DNA of 27,477 nt. Source: a virus. The stretch lies in IMG/VR virus record IMGVR_UViG_3300032297_000742, positions 1 to 27,477 of that record. The stretch is one strand, 5' to 3'. The notes beneath the pieces were generated by a model. It was not told the DNA's origin, ran no database searches, and was given only the letters and a program-made list of their open reading frames with translations. Position numbers and translations under genes: made by a program. Numbering within the stretch: the stretch's first letter is position 1; every line of letters starts with the position of its first letter. Shown one piece after another: positions 7,706 through 16,176 of this stretch.

Positions 7706-9607
7706 TTATTTAGTTAATTTATCTATTTCTTTAGTCATTTCACTAATCTTAGAATTTAACACATCGGTATCCTTCTCAACTGAATCTAAATTATATACGT
7801 GTTCATTATTCTGTAAACTTTCAGTAAGTCTTCTTAAATAAATTCCTTGATATCTTTTAGTTTTCTCTTCATATTTTCTCCTTTTTTCCTCAGTTAATAA
7901 AGTACCATCCTTTCTAAAAGATTCTGTGGTTGCTGGTTCTGCCGCTGGTTCTGCCGCTGGTTCAGCACCTGCAGCCATATCTGCACCACCACCCATATCT
8001 CCACCAGCCGCACCTGCGTCACCACCTGCACCTGCTTCGGCTTCACCTGCACCTGATAATAATGCGTCAAAGTCACCATATAATTTATCGACTCTATCAA
8101 ATAAACCTGTTTTCTTAATAACTTCCGCAGTTTGTTCCATTTCTGCCGCTGCCGCTTTTTCTAATCTTTGTTGTTCTAAGTCGTTTCTTATCTCTTCCTC
8201 AGACATACCCAATATTTCTTTTTTGGCTCTAGTCATAGACATTGCCCCAAACCCATTACCAGCGTCTGCGACAGAATCCTTATACAATGTTACTTTTAAC
8301 TGAGTTTGTTCAACCTTCAACATCTCAGCCTGTGTAGATGGATTATTAAGTGAAAGTGTGAAATTTTCTAATTCATCTTCTAAACCTAAAATATATAAAT
8401 GTATAATTGCAATCTTATTAAGTTCTTGTATCATTGACTGTTGAATCCTATTTATGGTTCTAGCAAATCTAATATCTTGTAATGCCAAATTTTTACCATC
8501 ACCGTTTGCTTCCTCAAAACCTAAGAATGGTTTAGGTACTCTAAGTGCAGTGAATAACTTTTTTTGAAGATATTGGATATCTGCAATCTCAGATAGGTTT
8601 GTCGCACCCGCCAATGTATCTATTGGACTCGGTGCGTTTGGATCTCTAACGGGAATGAAGTAATCCTGATCTTGTGCCATTTGATTATATCTAGTATCTA
8701 TCTGACCTGTTTTTTGATCAATTACTGGACTCCTTTTAAAGTTATCCGCAATTTTATTGACATATGCGGGCACATCTTTTTCGTCAATATTACCAACATA
8801 TATTTTGAATATTCTTCTTTCTGGTGCCCTAGTTACTCTATATATTAACATCGCATCTTCAGATAATAATAGTTGTTTCCATATTCTTCTAGCCTTTTCT
8901 AACATAGATGTTCCATAAGGTAATCTTCTATCATCACCTAACAATCTAAAATGGGCAATTTGCCAAGCATTAAATTCTATGTCTCTCTGACCCCAAATAA
9001 ATGTAACTGGATTAAACTTATCTGTATCAGTAACATTAGAACTATCACCAAACCCCTCATTTTCTTTCCTACTAATCTCAATGTTAGGTAGTTGTTTAAC
9101 ACCTGTTATACCCTCATCACTATCAATATTTAAGAATAAAAAATTATCACCATATTTACAAGTGTTTCTTGTCCACATTGGTAATGAGGTATGAATATCT
9201 AATCTATTGAAGAATAAATCTTCTAAAATCCTCCTAACTCTTCTACTCTCAGAAAAAATATTAATAACTTTATTTTCTGAATTTAAAGTTGTGGATTCCT
9301 CCATCATTATATCTAATGCGGCTGCGATTTCAGGGAAAAATTCCATACCTTCAAAATCGGCATAAGATGCTAATCTTGTTGTTTCGTAATAAATGGAATG
9401 TTGATATATTTCATTATCAACCTTTTGCCACATATTTGACAAATAGGCGTCTTGTTGTCTTTTAAGTTTCTCAAATTCAAAATCCTCTTTAGATTTAGTT
9501 TTAAGGAGTTCTTTATCATTTATAGAATATCTAGACTTATTTTGTGCCCTTTTTACTTCTGGACCAAATAAATCATTTAACTGTTGGAATATCGTTTTTC
9601 TAGCCAT
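7706..9607 (-). CDS. gp20: Portal vertex protein, T4 gp20-like
   Basis: This encodes 633 residues, somewhat longer than T4 gp20 (524). It forms the dodecameric ring at the head vertex through which DNA is packaged and to which the tail joins. The gp20-type core is visible: DFEGMEFFPEIAAALDIMMEE (about 84-104), a wing with WTRNTCKYGDNF, and a crown/stem region with GTSMLEKARRIWKQL and YRVTRAPERRIFKIYVGN, then KPFLGFEEANG. The extra length is at the C-terminus: after about residue 510 there is a Gly/Ala/Glu-rich segment including AEPA repeats encoded by a 12-bp tandem repeat, then a charged helix with LTE-S. It immediately follows the terminase gene. In T4, genes 18 and 19 lie between them. Confidence 0.95.
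   Translation of the reverse strand: MARKTIFQQLNDLFGPEVKRAQNKSRYSINDKELLKTKSKEDFEFEKLKRQQDAYLSNMWQKVDNEIYQHSIYYETTRLASYADFEGMEFFPEIAAALDIMMEESTTLNSENKVINIFSESRRVRRILEDLFFNRLDIHTSLPMWTRNTCKYGDNFLFLNIDSDEGITGVKQLPNIEISRKENEGFGDSSNVTDTDKFNPVTFIWGQRDIEFNAWQIAHFRLLGDDRRLPYGTSMLEKARRIWKQLLLSEDAMLIYRVTRAPERRIFKIYVGNIDEKDVPAYVNKIADNFKRSPVIDQKTGQIDTRYNQMAQDQDYFIPVRDPNAPSPIDTLAGATNLSEIADIQYLQKKLFTALRVPKPFLGFEEANGDGKNLALQDIRFARTINRIQQSMIQELNKIAIIHLYILGLEDELENFTLSLNNPSTQAEMLKVEQTQLKVTLYKDSVADAGNGFGAMSMTRAKKEILGMSEEEIRNDLEQQRLEKAAAAEMEQTAEVIKKTGLFDRVDKLYGDFDALLSGAGEAEAGAGGDAGAAGGDMGGGADMAAGAEPAAEPAAEPATTESFRKDGTLLTEEKRRKYEEKTKRYQGIYLRRLTESLQNNEHVYNLDSVEKDTDVLNSKISEMTKEIDKLTK
7932..7967 (-). repeat. 12-bp tandem repeat in the portal C-terminus
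   Basis: Three consecutive 12-base units encode an Ala-Glu-Pro-Ala repeat inside a low-complexity Gly/Ala region. It is in frame, so copy changes would not break the gene. Confidence 0.8.
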
Positions 9608-9632
9608 TTTTTATCTTTATACTTTATTACTA

Positions 9633-9645
9633 TTATAATAAATAT
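9633..9645 (-). promoter_or_regulatory. Late-type promoter element of the portal gene
   Basis: ATATTTATTATAA on the minus strand, 38 nt from its first base to the portal ATG (9607). A T8 run is present (9647-9654) but only 1 nt upstream, unlike the 10-12 nt spacing elsewhere. Confidence 0.5.
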
Positions 9646-9661
9646 CAAAAAAAACTAAATA

Positions 9662-11458
9662 CTATCTTATACCAAACAACCAGTTGTATTCACCATTGTC
9701 ATTATTACCATTAACCCCTTGTTTAGGATGATAGGTTGGTGTGTTAGTATAAAATGGATTTGTGTATTTTTGGTCTTCCAATAACGGAGCAGTTGATTTA
9801 GTTGAAACGTTAACCCAACTATCTAACATAGCCTTAGTTTGTTTCTCAACCATCTCTAATTTTTTGAATGATGTTTGTACTATAAAAATACACATAGCGT
9901 AAGCCATTATAATATCATCATGATAACCCTCCATATGATCGGGTCTACCATTCTTATAGACAAAAGTCCTCAATTCAGAAATTAAACGATGTGATCGTAT
10001 TATTGTTTTATTCTCTCTAATATGTTCCTCAAATTCAGAAACTAATTGTAATCTAGTATTACCCACATTAAATCCTGGAACTTTATCACCCTCAGTATAT
10101 TTTGTTTTAGCGTACTTTTCTGACAATTTTCTACTTTTAGGGTCATCATAGTGTAAAAACTTATATTCCATTTCTAAGAGTTTTAATACCGTTGCAACAC
10201 CCATACCACCTGTGATATCTACTATTGTATAGGCACTATACATATTACCATATTTATAAACCACCTCTGCCAACATATCTGGTGGTAGTTTATATTTAAA
10301 TTCTGCAACTTGTTCTAAATTTTCGAAATCTAAAATAACTATTGTGGAACTATCTTTACCGTCACCTCTACTAACGTCTACACCCATAATATATTTATGC
10401 CCTACCTCAGGTTTTTTCCATATCCACATAGCCTTTTCTAATTCTGCAGAGAATTCGGGATCTTTAACAAAATTTTCCTCATGATATGAAATAAATTCAT
10501 CATCTATAACGTTACCCCCTGAACCGATAAATGATACATCAAGTTCTTGTGCAATCTTTTTTGCGTCACCCATATCTGCCGCCATCTCTTCGTACCAAGG
10601 GGATAAAGGTTTCCACCCTTCTTTCACCATAACCTCATAATATTCTATGGTAGATTCATCGGTTTCATAAATTTTATCCAAATATTCCCACCTTAACTTA
10701 GTCCTATTTAAAGTTTTACACTCTATCTTTTCATTTTCACCTCTAACCCAATATAACCCTCTGTTGTATCTAACATCCTGATACCACTTCATTTCAACTA
10801 CGTTGAAATTGTTTTCTTTATTTTTGGCACCATCATAAGTTTTATAATAAAGTGGATCCATACCATTTGGTGTAGATATTAGCGCAATCTTACCACCTGT
10901 ACCTAAAGATGCTAACGCAGCCCCAAACACATCTGCACCGTTATCGATAAAGGCTGCCTCATCCATAACTAAGAATGTTGGAGTAAAACCCCTCAAAGCA
11001 TCTTTAGATGTTGCTAACGCCCTAATTTCACAACCATTAGATTTTAATTTTAAATGTCCCTTAGAATTAATTTCTAAATAATCAGTACCTTCATCCAATC
11101 CCCATACCCAATAAGGTATTTGATCTAGAAATTCCTTTATCTTTTTTAAGAACTCTTGTGCTAATGTTTGTTTGTTGGCTAATATTAGTACCTTATGTGG
11201 GTTTTCTGGATCACCAAACGCAGTTTTAACTGCGATATAGGCTGCGGTGGTAGTTGATACACCCGCCTGTCTTGGTTTAGTTACTAAATTACGATTATAT
11301 TTTTCGTAAGATTTTATTATTTCTTTTTGTTTATGAAACAATTTAAAAGGTACCATACCTTCTTGAGTTAAATCGAATGTCTTTAAAAAAGTTTCGATTG
11401 CATATATTGGTTCACCAAGACAACGTGCAAATATTTTTAGTTGTTCTCCTCTATTCAT
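9662..11458 (-). CDS. gp17: Terminase large subunit, T4 gp17-like packaging ATPase and nuclease
   Basis: This encodes 598 residues, the usual length (T4 gp17 is 610). The N-terminal ATPase has a variant Walker A (KPRQAGVSTT, 61-70), Walker B with catalytic Glu (LVMDEA, 163-168; Asp166, Glu167) and a coupling motif STPNG (195-199). SKDALRGFTP (151-160) is the conserved segment before Walker B. The C-terminal RNase H-like nuclease has IMGVDVSRGDG (Asp361), YTIVDITGG (Asp414) and GYHDDIIMAYA (Asp514/515), the three acidic positions expected for metal binding. It pumps DNA into the prohead through the portal and cuts concatemers. It is directly upstream of the portal gene and 11 bases downstream of an unknown gene that may be its partner. 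Confidence 0.97.
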   Translation of the reverse strand: MNRGEQLKIFARCLGEPIYAIETFLKTFDLTQEGMVPFKLFHKQKEIIKSYEKYNRNLVTKPRQAGVSTTTAAYIAVKTAFGDPENPHKVLILANKQTLAQEFLKKIKEFLDQIPYWVWGLDEGTDYLEINSKGHLKLKSNGCEIRALATSKDALRGFTPTFLVMDEAAFIDNGADVFGAALASLGTGGKIALISTPNGMDPLYYKTYDGAKNKENNFNVVEMKWYQDVRYNRGLYWVRGENEKIECKTLNRTKLRWEYLDKIYETDESTIEYYEVMVKEGWKPLSPWYEEMAADMGDAKKIAQELDVSFIGSGGNVIDDEFISYHEENFVKDPEFSAELEKAMWIWKKPEVGHKYIMGVDVSRGDGKDSSTIVILDFENLEQVAEFKYKLPPDMLAEVVYKYGNMYSAYTIVDITGGMGVATVLKLLEMEYKFLHYDDPKSRKLSEKYAKTKYTEGDKVPGFNVGNTRLQLVSEFEEHIRENKTIIRSHRLISELRTFVYKNGRPDHMEGYHDDIIMAYAMCIFIVQTSFKKLEMVEKQTKAMLDSWVNVSTKSTAPLLEDQKYTNPFYTNTPTYHPKQGVNGNNDNGEYNWLFGIR

Positions 11459-11469
11459 ATATTTTTAAT

Positions 11470-12315
11470 TTAAAACGCTACTACCTTACCTTCTTCCCAG
11501 TCTTTGTAGTTTGGACCTAATTCATATGTAATATTATTACCACCCCCCACTTTTTGTATGATACCAGATTGATTGGCTGCACTCCAAAAAGTTGAAAGTT
11601 GTCCACCACCTTCAGTTTGTCCAATGTGATTTAAAAAGCCTCTTTTAGTTTTTTTAGGTGAGATTGTCACATCTTTAATGTAATTTATTAAATCCCTAAT
11701 TCTCGATTCATCCCCTTTTTGGAATGTAATCCCTTTATGTTTTGGTATTAGTGTAATACCGTTTTCAATTGCAAAATCATTAACTATGGGTAAAATACCC
11801 TTAACCCTACCTGAACCTAACTTATCTTTTACTATAGATAGTTGTTTTATTGCCACAATAGGGTCATAATTATCAAAAAGATATTTTACTACATCATATA
11901 ATAATCCATCTATTACTTCTTTTAAGGTAACATTCTCATATCTCCATGGGAATTTTTTCTCTAATAAAATCAGTTGTTTTATTTTTTCTAATGGTGTATT
12001 TTTACTATTTAAAATTTTTTTAGATTCCCTTTCACTAATTAAATCAAATATCTCCACAATCTTATTACCATATTTCATAAGATTGTTACTTTTTTCATAT
12101 ACATTTTTTCTAAAAAAATCTAAAAAAATGTCATAAAGTGATTCGTTATTTAATAATGTATCTTTATTTAAACTAAAAGTGTTAAAAAAATCATTAAGCC
12201 ATTCTTCACTATTTTTATTAACGGTATTGTCAGTAAAATACTGAATAAATTTATCCCATCTTTGATTATCCTCAACCAAAAGTAAATGTTGTCTATTATT
12301 AATTATTACTTTCAT
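11470..12315 (-). CDS. Unknown protein with possible winged-helix C-terminus, upstream of terminase
   Basis: This encodes 281 residues and is not recognised. The first 200 residues are helical and charged. The C-terminal 60 (GFLNHIGQTEGGGQLSTFWSAANQSG, then a Gly-turn and YELGPNYKDW) have the helix-helix-wing appearance of a small winged-helix DNA-binding domain; this is judged by eye. Genes directly upstream of the large terminase often encode the small terminase subunit, which binds DNA through a helix-turn-helix, so a small-subunit role is plausible but unproven; T4 gp16 is shorter (164 residues). LVE at 13-15 could be a protease site. Its ATG overlaps the stop of the preceding gene by one base (TAATG), which suggests translational coupling. 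Confidence 0.7.
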   Translation of the reverse strand: MKVIINNRQHLLLVEDNQRWDKFIQYFTDNTVNKNSEEWLNDFFNTFSLNKDTLLNNESLYDIFLDFFRKNVYEKSNNLMKYGNKIVEIFDLISERESKKILNSKNTPLEKIKQLILLEKKFPWRYENVTLKEVIDGLLYDVVKYLFDNYDPIVAIKQLSIVKDKLGSGRVKGILPIVNDFAIENGITLIPKHKGITFQKGDESRIRDLINYIKDVTISPKKTKRGFLNHIGQTEGGGQLSTFWSAANQSGIIQKVGGGNNITYELGPNYKDWEEGKVVAF

Positions 12316-13331
12316 TATAAATTAGAAATTACATTTTCTGTCATATCCTCTTTTACCCTTCTACTGTCAGGATAAAAATTATCAATATTCGGTCCTCTCA
12401 ATTCGTCACCTTGTTCAATTAAAACCTCATCTAAAACTTCTAAAAAATAGTTTGCGTTATCACCAGGAAATTTACCAGTGGACTCAACATACAGTTTTAA
12501 ATATTGGTAAAATATACTCGTAACATCAAACTTTAATATGTGATTGATTTTATCACCTTTTTTAATCTCATCCCAATCACCCTCTGAACCTAAAAACGAT
12601 GTTATTGTTTCTTTTATATCATTAAAAAGTTCTCCTTCGGATGCACTATTATATGACCATCTATACATATTTTTTAATTCTATTTTTAAGTCATTAAACA
12701 TTTGTTCTTCGTCTATTAAGTGAAAAAGTGTGTTTTCATCTTCTAATAATTCTTCAGTTAAAATATCTCCGTACTCATCATCTAACGTATAAATCTCTTT
12801 ACCGATAAAATCATTTTCTTTGATATATTCTTTTATATGGTTTATCGCCTTATCACTTAATACTTCAGTTACATCATCTTCGAAACTAATATCGAAATCA
12901 CCGAATATTTCTGACCAATCAGGATCCAATATATCCTCAACTAAAGTTTTATCGTCTACATCAAATAAATCTGCCAAATCCTTCCATTCACTACAAAACA
13001 TATATATCCTATCACCCGATTTAATTATATCCCCAAAATCTGAATAGAAGGCATTATTATCTGTAAGGTATTTGTCAAACCAACCAATATTTGTTAGTAT
13101 TGAAAACATATCATCACTACCCACATAATAATCCAATTCTATATCAACCTCATCAAAAGGGTTTTCACCTTGATTCATTAAATAAGTAAATACACCCTCA
13201 ATTACATCACTATAACTTAATTCTAATAACTCTTTAATATAGTCAATTACCTCAATATAATCTCTAAATTCATCGTATTTTTTTTCGATAATCTTATTTA
13301 TTGCGTTCTGTACTCTTGGATTTATCATCAC
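12315..13331 (-). CDS. Unknown acidic protein, first gene of the terminase-portal run
   Basis: This encodes 338 residues, very acidic (many Asp/Glu with Tyr and Phe), probably helical, without membrane segments, cysteine clusters or catalytic motifs. There are two adjacent ATGs (13331 and 13328); the first is used here. It begins a transcription unit: a late-type promoter element lies 23 nt upstream and a terminator for the previous unit overlaps that promoter region. It is coupled to the next gene through a TAATG overlap. IIE at residues 14-16 is a weak protease-site candidate. Function is unknown; its place ahead of the terminase suggests a packaging or virion role by context only. Confidence 0.7.
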   Translation of the reverse strand: MMINPRVQNAINKIIEKKYDEFRDYIEVIDYIKELLELSYSDVIEGVFTYLMNQGENPFDEVDIELDYYVGSDDMFSILTNIGWFDKYLTDNNAFYSDFGDIIKSGDRIYMFCSEWKDLADLFDVDDKTLVEDILDPDWSEIFGDFDISFEDDVTEVLSDKAINHIKEYIKENDFIGKEIYTLDDEYGDILTEELLEDENTLFHLIDEEQMFNDLKIELKNMYRWSYNSASEGELFNDIKETITSFLGSEGDWDEIKKGDKINHILKFDVTSIFYQYLKLYVESTGKFPGDNANYFLEVLDEVLIEQGDELRGPNIDNFYPDSRRVKEDMTENVISNL

Positions 13332-13343
13332 TATTATTTATTA

Positions 13344-13351
13344 ATAAATAT
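13344..13351 (-). promoter_or_regulatory. Late-type promoter element of the 13331 gene
   Basis: ATATTTATTAATAAAT on the minus strand, 23 nt before the ATG at 13331. A T6 run (13363-13368) lies 11 nt upstream and is shared with the T tract of the preceding terminator. Confidence 0.6.
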
Positions 13352-13362
13352 TGGTAATAAAT

Positions 13363-13387
13363 AAAAAATCCCACTTTTGGTGGGATT
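13363..13387 (-). terminator. Intrinsic terminator after the 13411-14835 gene
   Basis: An 8-bp stem AATCCCAC/GTGGGATT (13367-13374 with 13380-13387), 5-nt loop, then T6 on the minus strand. It ends the unit of 13411-18312 genes. Confidence 0.9.
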
Positions 13388-13410
13388 CTCATTTTTTATA
13401 ATGTTTTAAA

Positions 13411-14835
13411 TTAAATGTATTTATGAAGTTCTTCTACAGTTTTGAAGTCTCCCTTATCTAATGCATCATCAATTAATTTCATTAACTCATTCTTAGACAT
13501 TTTAGAATAGTCAACTTCACCATTCTCAATCTCTATATCATCTTCTTTAGGTTCTATACCTAAATTGTCTAATATATCACCCATATCATCGTATCCTGTG
13601 TCGTTAAACATATCTTCTATAGTATCACTACTATCACCCTTATGTAAATCTTTTAGTGTATCGACAACCTCTTTACATCTCTGACTTCCACTTAAGATTT
13701 CTTTCATAAATTCGTGAAATTGTGTTGCAGGTAACTTAGTTAATTCTCTAAACAACCATTGTTTGATATCATAGTTTTCAGAATCAATACACTCTAAGAA
13801 TTTCTCCCACATACCAGGACCTAATCTCATACCCCATATCTCACCTTCTGGTGTATCTGCCTTTTCAATAACTTCTTTTTGTTCTTCGAAATCTAAATGA
13901 TCGTCAGCCCAGTTAATTGCAGATAATTCTAACGTACCTTTAATTAATTCGTGTACTAATAATGGGAAAATCCAAGCCTTAGCAACTACAACTGGAATGT
14001 CATCACCCTCTTCAACATCGATTCTTTCCATATCATTTTCTTCATCTTTGTCTTCAGGTTTTTCTGCCTTTCTCCATTCGATTTTTTCAACTCCACCTAC
14101 TTGTCCACCCATAACACTGTCAGGGATAATCCAATATTGGAAATCTGCCAATGACATAAGTTTACCGTATAGTCCCATTAATCTAGGGTCTAAAGCATCT
14201 AACTCATCTGCAACCATATGGAAAATGTAGTGTCCTTTTTTAGCGGCACCTTGCATAAGTGCATTGATGACTCTCCTTTTATCAACCTCCATTTCTAACT
14301 CTTCCATACGTTGAGCACTTTTAGGTTTTTTAGGTACCTCAAATCCACCATCTTCATCCTCATCTTCCTCTTCATCAGATTCAATACTTAATTCGGAACC
14401 TGGAGGTGTTAAAGTTGCCTCTAACATTTGATCTGGGATATCAAATTCTTCTGAAACGATATCTACTGCCAATTGTTCTAATGCCGCCTTATGTCTCGTT
14501 TCAATTTGACTAATCTCACCCATTATTTGGAACATCATTTGCATCATGTTAGGTGTTATATTTCTAACACCGTGATATCTTTTAACTTTGTTAACTATTT
14601 CTTTAAACCTTTGTCCTGCCAATTTTTCAGAATAATTCTGAGACTCAGAACCCACGGGTATAGATTTACTTTTACCGAATAAATGTTCACCACTTCTAAG
14701 TCTACCCTCTAAATCTGGATTCATCCTTTCTGGATGTTCAGGATCGTATTCAATAGCCTCAATCAATTTGTTAAGTCTATATTTTTCTTTAATAACTCTA
14801 TTAGTTACTTCGTTAATAATATTTTTTCTTCTCAT
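13411..14835 (-). CDS. Unknown large acidic protein, probable virion component
   Basis: This encodes 474 residues from ATG 14835. A GTG at 14874 would add 13 residues, but they would overlap the end of the preceding gene, and the ATG has a good A-rich leader. The N-terminus is basic (MRRKNIINEVTNRVIKEKYRL, with an INE site at 7-9). There follow a helical region with Met-rich NMMQMMFQIMGEI, a strongly acidic linker (about 150-165), a central globular part (VADELDALDPRLMGLYGKLMSLADFQYWIIPDS) and an acidic tail ending in two short helices. No catalytic motif or family was recognised. It is the last gene of a minus-strand unit and is followed by a terminator. Size, position and style suggest a structural or head-assembly role. 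Confidence 0.75.
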   Translation of the reverse strand: MRRKNIINEVTNRVIKEKYRLNKLIEAIEYDPEHPERMNPDLEGRLRSGEHLFGKSKSIPVGSESQNYSEKLAGQRFKEIVNKVKRYHGVRNITPNMMQMMFQIMGEISQIETRHKAALEQLAVDIVSEEFDIPDQMLEATLTPPGSELSIESDEEEDEDEDGGFEVPKKPKSAQRMEELEMEVDKRRVINALMQGAAKKGHYIFHMVADELDALDPRLMGLYGKLMSLADFQYWIIPDSVMGGQVGGVEKIEWRKAEKPEDKDEENDMERIDVEEGDDIPVVVAKAWIFPLLVHELIKGTLELSAINWADDHLDFEEQKEVIEKADTPEGEIWGMRLGPGMWEKFLECIDSENYDIKQWLFRELTKLPATQFHEFMKEILSGSQRCKEVVDTLKDLHKGDSSDTIEDMFNDTGYDDMGDILDNLGIEPKEDDIEIENGEVDYSKMSKNELMKLIDDALDKGDFKTVEELHKYI

Positions 14836-14849
14836 ATCTAATTTATTTT

Positions 14850-15773
14850 TTATCCGTATACAGTACTTACCCACATTTTGAAAGACTCACCTGCCATTTT
14901 TTCGAATACTCTTTGTACTCTACTCATTTCAAAGTCCCCACCACTATTTTCAAGTCTTGTCATAGCAGCCCTTACTAAAATTTCTCTTATTTCTTGTTTA
15001 TGTTCTAAAAGATACTCAATTTCCTTTAATTGTTCTTCTAATTGAGTGATGTCATTATCCACATAATCTTCATCATCCTCATCGTAATTATCGTACCCTT
15101 CTATTTCATCTCTCAAAGATTCAGGATCTTTTTTCATCCCATATAACCATCTATGTAAATCATCCTTAGTCCAATTTAATAATGGAGAAGCCCCATACAT
15201 ATTTATTAAACCACTATTTCTAAGAGATTCAAGATATTTAAATATTTTTACTTTATCTGCGGCAGGCATTTCTCTAATAACAAAGTATTGTCTTCCACCG
15301 GGATTATCGGGAGACTCATTAACACTACTTTTAGAATTAATGTACTCAACTAAATCCTTTTTTCTCATTTTAGGGTTAACAGACTCATCTTTTCTTCTAT
15401 GAGATTTTTTTACAGAATCTTTATAACCAATAGAATCGGTACAAACTGCATATGGGTTATAATCAGTACCATTCTCTTTATTTTTTTTCTCTACGTCTTT
15501 AACACATCTATCCCATTTTTTGGTATGGATAGTGTCATCTTTCTTTTTTTCACTTTTTTCTTCTTCGTTAACAGTAACTGAACGTATTTTACCTTCTTTG
15601 TCTTTAACACCGTAAGTACCTTTATCTAATTTATCGAAAGATGAATCAAACTCGTCTTGATTATAAACAGTCATTTCCTCAGCCTCATCAACAGTATCGA
15701 TATAACGTTCCATTAATTTACGTCTGGTTGCCCTTTTTATTTCAGATTCATAAATTCTAATTTTGTTACCCAT
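14850..15773 (-). CDS. Unknown protein with a WDRC...NPYAVCT cysteine motif
   Basis: This encodes 307 residues. The N-terminus is basic with IYE-S at 7-10. A distinct segment at about residues 85-125 contains KKWDRCVKDVEKK, then NPYAVCTDSIGYK and KKSHRRK: two cysteines about 25 residues apart with conserved-looking Trp, Asn-Pro-Tyr and Gly, suggesting a compact module. Similar W..CV / NPYAVC segments are, to my recollection, scattered in tailed-phage proteins without a known function. A helical part with NLLNW-type residues, an acidic linker (DEDDEDYVDND) and a long C-terminal helix follow. It ends 15 bases before the next start and begins 4 bases after the preceding stop, so it is in an operon. 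Confidence 0.7.
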   Translation of the reverse strand: MGNKIRIYESEIKRATRRKLMERYIDTVDEAEEMTVYNQDEFDSSFDKLDKGTYGVKDKEGKIRSVTVNEEEKSEKKKDDTIHTKKWDRCVKDVEKKNKENGTDYNPYAVCTDSIGYKDSVKKSHRRKDESVNPKMRKKDLVEYINSKSSVNESPDNPGGRQYFVIREMPAADKVKIFKYLESLRNSGLINMYGASPLLNWTKDDLHRWLYGMKKDPESLRDEIEGYDNYDEDDEDYVDNDITQLEEQLKEIEYLLEHKQEIREILVRAAMTRLENSGGDFEMSRVQRVFEKMAGESFKMWVSTVYG

Positions 15774-15777
15774 AATC

Positions 15778-16176
15778 TTAACTATTTACCATATCTTTTT
15801 CATACTTTATTACCATATCTTTTTCATATAGTTTATCCTCCACTGAAGATAAAGGTTCACCAAAAGAAAAGAACAATCTTTTTTCTGGATAGTCATCATA
15901 ACCTTCCATATTTTCCCAAGCCAATGCGACTATACCGTCAACCGCATCCCACATTGCAAAAGATTCTGAATCCTTAACTAAATCTAATTTTAATGTAGTA
16001 GTTAAAGAACCACTTTTCTTAATGATACTATCTTCTGGTGGTTCGGGATTACCCAATGAAGGGTAAGAGTCCCAACCGTCACCATCTATATCTTCTAATA
16101 CATCAGAAAAGAGGAACTCGTAAACGTAATTCCCCTTCCAGTTCTGACCAATTTTATTGATGTAAATTAAATTCAT
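15778..16176 (-). CDS. Unknown small acidic protein with a C-terminal 8-residue repeat
   Basis: This encodes 132 residues, unrecognised. The first 100 residues look like a small beta-rich domain (NWKGNYVYEFLFSD, SLTTTLKLDLV, RLFFSFGEPLS). An Asp-rich loop DIDGDGWDS resembles a calcium-binding DxDGD turn. The C-terminus contains YEKDMVIK followed by YEKDMVNS, an 8-residue duplication mirrored in DNA. The ATG overlaps the stop of the preceding 597-residue gene by one base (TAATG), so the two are probably translated together and may interact. Confidence 0.65.
   Translation of the reverse strand: MNLIYINKIGQNWKGNYVYEFLFSDVLEDIDGDGWDSYPSLGNPEPPEDSIIKKSGSLTTTLKLDLVKDSESFAMWDAVDGIVALAWENMEGYDDYPEKRLFFSFGEPLSSVEDKLYEKDMVIKYEKDMVNS
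15787..15828 (-). repeat. Direct repeat of 18 bp, period 24 bp
   Basis: The same 18-base string occurs at 15787-15804 and 15811-15828, in frame, giving the duplicated YEKDMV at the protein's C-terminus. It looks like a recent slippage duplication. Confidence 0.85.

Noticed and set aside
7926-8303. Plus-strand Ala/Pro/Ser-rich open frame
   Set aside because: It is antisense to the Gly/Ala-rich portal tail; composition is explained by the real gene.
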